The translations under genes were made by a program, and so were the position numbers. Below, piece by piece: positions 28,346 to 30,334 of a stretch of 30,334 bases of DNA. The notes beneath the pieces were generated by a model, which worked only from the letters and a program-made list of their open reading frames with translations, was not told where the DNA came from and made no database searches. Source of the DNA: Caldilineaceae bacterium (GTDB lineage: Bacteria; Chloroflexota; Anaerolineae; Caldilineales; Caldilineaceae); contig JACSRH010000216.1 in NCBI GenBank assembly GCA_014879855.1, positions 1-30,334 of the forward strand, read 5' to 3'. Position 1 is the first letter of the stretch. Each line of letters opens with the position of its first letter.

Positions 28346-29110
28346 ATGATGCCTTCAGGCACTGCTGGCTATGTTGCCCGACAGCGCATCGGGCTGCTAC
28401 GTTCGATAATTGTTTATTATGGGAACCCGTTCAAGTTGCACCGTATGCGCCGCTTCTACGCGCAATTTATCGGGCGCGGGGATCTGTGTTTCGACCTGGG
28501 CGCGCATGTGGGGAACCGCTTGCTGGTCTGGTCGCTGCTGGGCGCGCGCGTCGTTGGCGTGGAGCCGCAGCCTGCGTGCATCCGCTTGTTGCGCCGTTGG
28601 TACGGTCGTTCCGTGCAGGTCACGCTGGTGGAGGAAGCGGTCGGCGCCGCGCCGGGCGAGGCAACGCTCTTCGTGAGTGCGGCCACGCCGACGGTCACCA
28701 CGCTCTCCCAGCCCTGGATCGACGCAATGCAGCAGGCCGCTTCGTTTGCCAGCGTGCGCTGGGAGCGCGCGACGCCCGTCAAAGTGACGACGCTGGACGG
28801 CCTCATTGCCCGCTACGGCGAGCCTGTCTTTTGCAAGATCGATGTCGAAGGGTTCGAGTGGGAAGTATTGCAAGGGCTGTCACGCCCCCTGGCGTCGCTC
28901 TCGTTCGAGTATATCGGCGCGGCCAAAACGCAGGCGATCGCCTGCTTGGCGCGACTTGCCGAGCTGGGCGACTACACTTTCAACTGGTCGCAGGGAGAGC
29001 AACATCGTTGGCAATCGCAGCGCTGGCTCACCGCAACGGAGATGAGTCAATGGCTGGCAAGTCTGTCCGCACAATCTGGCTCTGGTGACATCTACGCGAG
29101 AAGAGTCTGA
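28346..29110 (+). CDS. FkbM family methyltransferase
   Basis: SAM-dependent methyltransferase of 254 residues from ATG 28346. The SAM-binding motif is CFDLGAHVGNRLL, followed by the acidic VVGVEPQP; the FkbM region includes TLDGLIARYGEPVFCKIDVEGFEWEVLQGL. FkbM enzymes O-methylate sugars, polyketides or lipids; the substrate is not known. The start is uncertain: a GTG at 28256 gives 30 more residues (to 284) that do not resemble the family, while ATG 28346 follows AGGA at 28338-28341. The stop is 2 bases before the CDP-alcohol phosphatidyltransferase start, so the two are surely co-transcribed, which hints at a lipid- or glycolipid-modification role. Confidence 0.88.
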   Translation: MMPSGTAGYVARQRIGLLRSIIVYYGNPFKLHRMRRFYAQFIGRGDLCFDLGAHVGNRLLVWSLLGARVVGVEPQPACIRLLRRWYGRSVQVTLVEEAVGAAPGEATLFVSAATPTVTTLSQPWIDAMQQAASFASVRWERATPVKVTTLDGLIARYGEPVFCKIDVEGFEWEVLQGLSRPLASLSFEYIGAAKTQAIACLARLAELGDYTFNWSQGEQHRWQSQRWLTATEMSQWLASLSAQSGSGDIYARRV

Positions 29111-29112
29111 CC

Positions 29113-30267
29113 ATGCTGTACGATGAAAAACGCGCCCTGACTGAGCTGCGCCGGCGCTGGTTCTATGTGGCGCTGTTATACGGCGCGGTGCTGGCCACCG
29201 GTTATTGGACGATGCTCCAATGGTGGCCGGCGAGCGATGCGATCCGCTGGCTGGTGCTGGCAATGGCGACCATGACGGTGCAGATGGCTGTGCTGAGATG
29301 GGCGCTTCAGTTCAACCATCGGCCAGCCGGTGCGCCGCTTTACCCTGACCTGGGCGTCGCCAATGGCATGACGTTGACGCGCGGCCTGCTCACCTGTCTG
29401 ATGGCGGGCTTTCTCTTTGGCCCGACGCTGCAGGGCTGGCTTGCCTGGGCGCCCGCTCTGCTCTACCTGACAGAGCGTGTGATCGATTTCTTCGACGGCT
29501 TCGTCGCCCGCTACACCAGCCGCGAGACCAAGCTTGGCTCGATCCTGGACATGGAATTCGACGGGCTGGGCATCTTGATCGCGGTGGGGCTGGCGATTCA
29601 GCTAGATCATCTGCCCGTCTGGTACTTGATCCTGGGATTGGGACGCCAGTTGTTTATCTTCGGCATCTGGATGCGCAAACGGCGGCGCAAGCCTGTCTTC
29701 GACCTGCCGCCTTCGCAGCATCGCCGCGTGATCGCCGGCTTGCAGACGGGCTTTATCAGCATCATCCTCTGGCCGTTGTGGACAAGCCAAGTGGCGATGT
29801 TTGTAGCGTGGCTTTTTGCCGCGCCGCTGATTTTCAGCTTTGGACGCGACTGGCTGGTCGTCAGCGCGGTCATCGACGCAAGCTCGGAGGCGTATCACTC
29901 CACACGCCGCCGGGCTAAATTGCTCTTCGAACAGTGGCTGCCGCTGGCGGCGCGCGGTGCAGGCGCCCTGCTCACCGGCTGGATGCTCTGGCGCGGGGAC
30001 AACTTTTCCAATGAAACAGCGTGGCTGGCCGGGGTGGCCGCGATCTTGCTGGTGCTGGGCGTCGTCGGGCGCGGCGCCGCACTGGTGCTGGCATTTCTGG
30101 CCGCGTTCAACGCCAGCAGCGCCGGGTTGCAGCTCGACAATGGCCTGCTGCTGATCTGCGCCGTGCTCGTCCTGCATCTGGGCAGCGGTCGCTTCGCCCT
30201 GTGGCAGCCGGAGGAATACTACCTGCACACCCAACTGGGCGCGCCGCGCAACGAGACAGCCGTATGA
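29113..30267 (+). CDS. CDP-alcohol phosphatidyltransferase family protein
   Basis: Membrane enzyme of 384 residues that carries the full CDP-alcohol phosphotransferase motif, D-x2-DG-x2-AR-x8-G-x3-D-x3-D, as Asp125, Asp128, Gly129, Ala132, Arg133, Gly142, Asp146, Asp150 (IDFFDGFVARYTSR...LDMEFD). Such enzymes join a CDP-activated lipid or polyol to an alcohol to make phospholipid head groups or polyol lipids. Helices precede the motif (about 18-36 and 44-62) and several follow; the C-terminal 170 residues are also hydrophobic, so the protein is longer than the usual ~200 residues and has an additional membrane region. The head group cannot be told from sequence. It starts 2 bases after FkbM, and its stop overlaps the next ATG (ATGA). 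Confidence 0.92.
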   Translation: MLYDEKRALTELRRRWFYVALLYGAVLATGYWTMLQWWPASDAIRWLVLAMATMTVQMAVLRWALQFNHRPAGAPLYPDLGVANGMTLTRGLLTCLMAGFLFGPTLQGWLAWAPALLYLTERVIDFFDGFVARYTSRETKLGSILDMEFDGLGILIAVGLAIQLDHLPVWYLILGLGRQLFIFGIWMRKRRRKPVFDLPPSQHRRVIAGLQTGFISIILWPLWTSQVAMFVAWLFAAPLIFSFGRDWLVVSAVIDASSEAYHSTRRRAKLLFEQWLPLAARGAGALLTGWMLWRGDNFSNETAWLAGVAAILLVLGVVGRGAALVLAFLAAFNASSAGLQLDNGLLLICAVLVLHLGSGRFALWQPEEYYLHTQLGAPRNETAV

Positions 30268-30334
30268 CGGCAGCTTTGCGTCAATGGTCGCGGCGTCAAT
30301 GGTCGCGGCGACCGCGGCCACAGCGATCGTGGCC
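30264..30334 (+). CDS. Start of a third gene in the FkbM/CDP-alcohol operon (partial)
   Basis: ATG at 30264 overlaps the preceding stop as ATGA, a sign of translational coupling, and the frame stays open to the window end. The 23 visible residues are basic (RQWSRRQWSRRPRPQRSW), as at the cytoplasmic N-terminus of a membrane protein. A 15-base perfect tandem repeat (30278-30292, 30293-30307) encodes the doubled RQWSR. The function cannot be judged. Confidence 0.5.
   Translation, partial: MTAALRQWSRRQWSRRPRPQRSW

Overview
The window is about 30.3 kb of G+C-rich bacterial chromosome, densely coded on both strands. No rRNA, tRNA, phage, IS or CRISPR was recognised. Gene content fits Chloroflexota, probably an Anaerolineae/Caldilinea-like lineage: a DUF2079 membrane protein, an M81/MlrC-type metallopeptidase, a stand-alone CBM48 protein, cytosolic GH20, an ADP-ribosylglycohydrolase with a lectin-like tail, extended -10 promoters with almost no leader, and many short hairpin repeats. 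This placement is inferred from gene types and style, not from a phylogenetic marker search.

Layout. 1-4.4 kb: a partial unknown gene (minus), a two-CBS-domain protein, a SulP/SLC26 anion transporter with STAS domain, and an alpha/beta hydrolase with a C-terminal membrane anchor coupled to an AmpD-like amidase. 4.5-9.6 kb: a divergent catabolic cluster, with a class III aminotransferase and an IclR regulator on minus facing an iodotyrosine-deiodinase-like flavoenzyme, an M81 metallopeptidase and a small helical protein on plus. 9.7-12 kb: an ADP-ribosylglycohydrolase (minus) with the stump of a LacI-type regulator directly upstream. 12.2-17.1 kb: an envelope-glycan group (atypical SDR epimerase, DegT-type sugar aminotransferase, DUF2079 protein). 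17.2-24.5 kb: CBM48 protein, leuS (with a possible leader peptide) and carB, all on minus. 24.6-28 kb: GH20 hexosaminidase, then gcvT-gcvH. 28.3-30.3 kb: FkbM methyltransferase, CDP-alcohol phosphatidyltransferase and the start of a third overlapping gene.

The most unusual signal is not a gene. Several short hairpin elements share one design: a tandem array of 7-8-nt G/A-rich units, a short spacer, and an inverted C/T-rich copy. At least three sequence families occur: GGGAGA/TCTCC, CGCAGAG, and CGGATT. They lie between genes (4.4, 9.1, 9.7, 28.0 kb), but GGGAGA-type elements also sit in frame inside carB (twice) and probably inside the DUF2079 gene, adding low-complexity peptide without breaking the frame. 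This resembles in outline the in-frame palindromic elements of Rickettsia and the short tandem repeats of cyanobacteria.

Other points are a 29-codon Leu-ending ORF with hairpins upstream of leuS, a conserved-looking epimerase without the usual catalytic Tyr, the LacI stump, and a deiodinase-like enzyme beside a microcystinase-like peptidase under a probable IclR operator.
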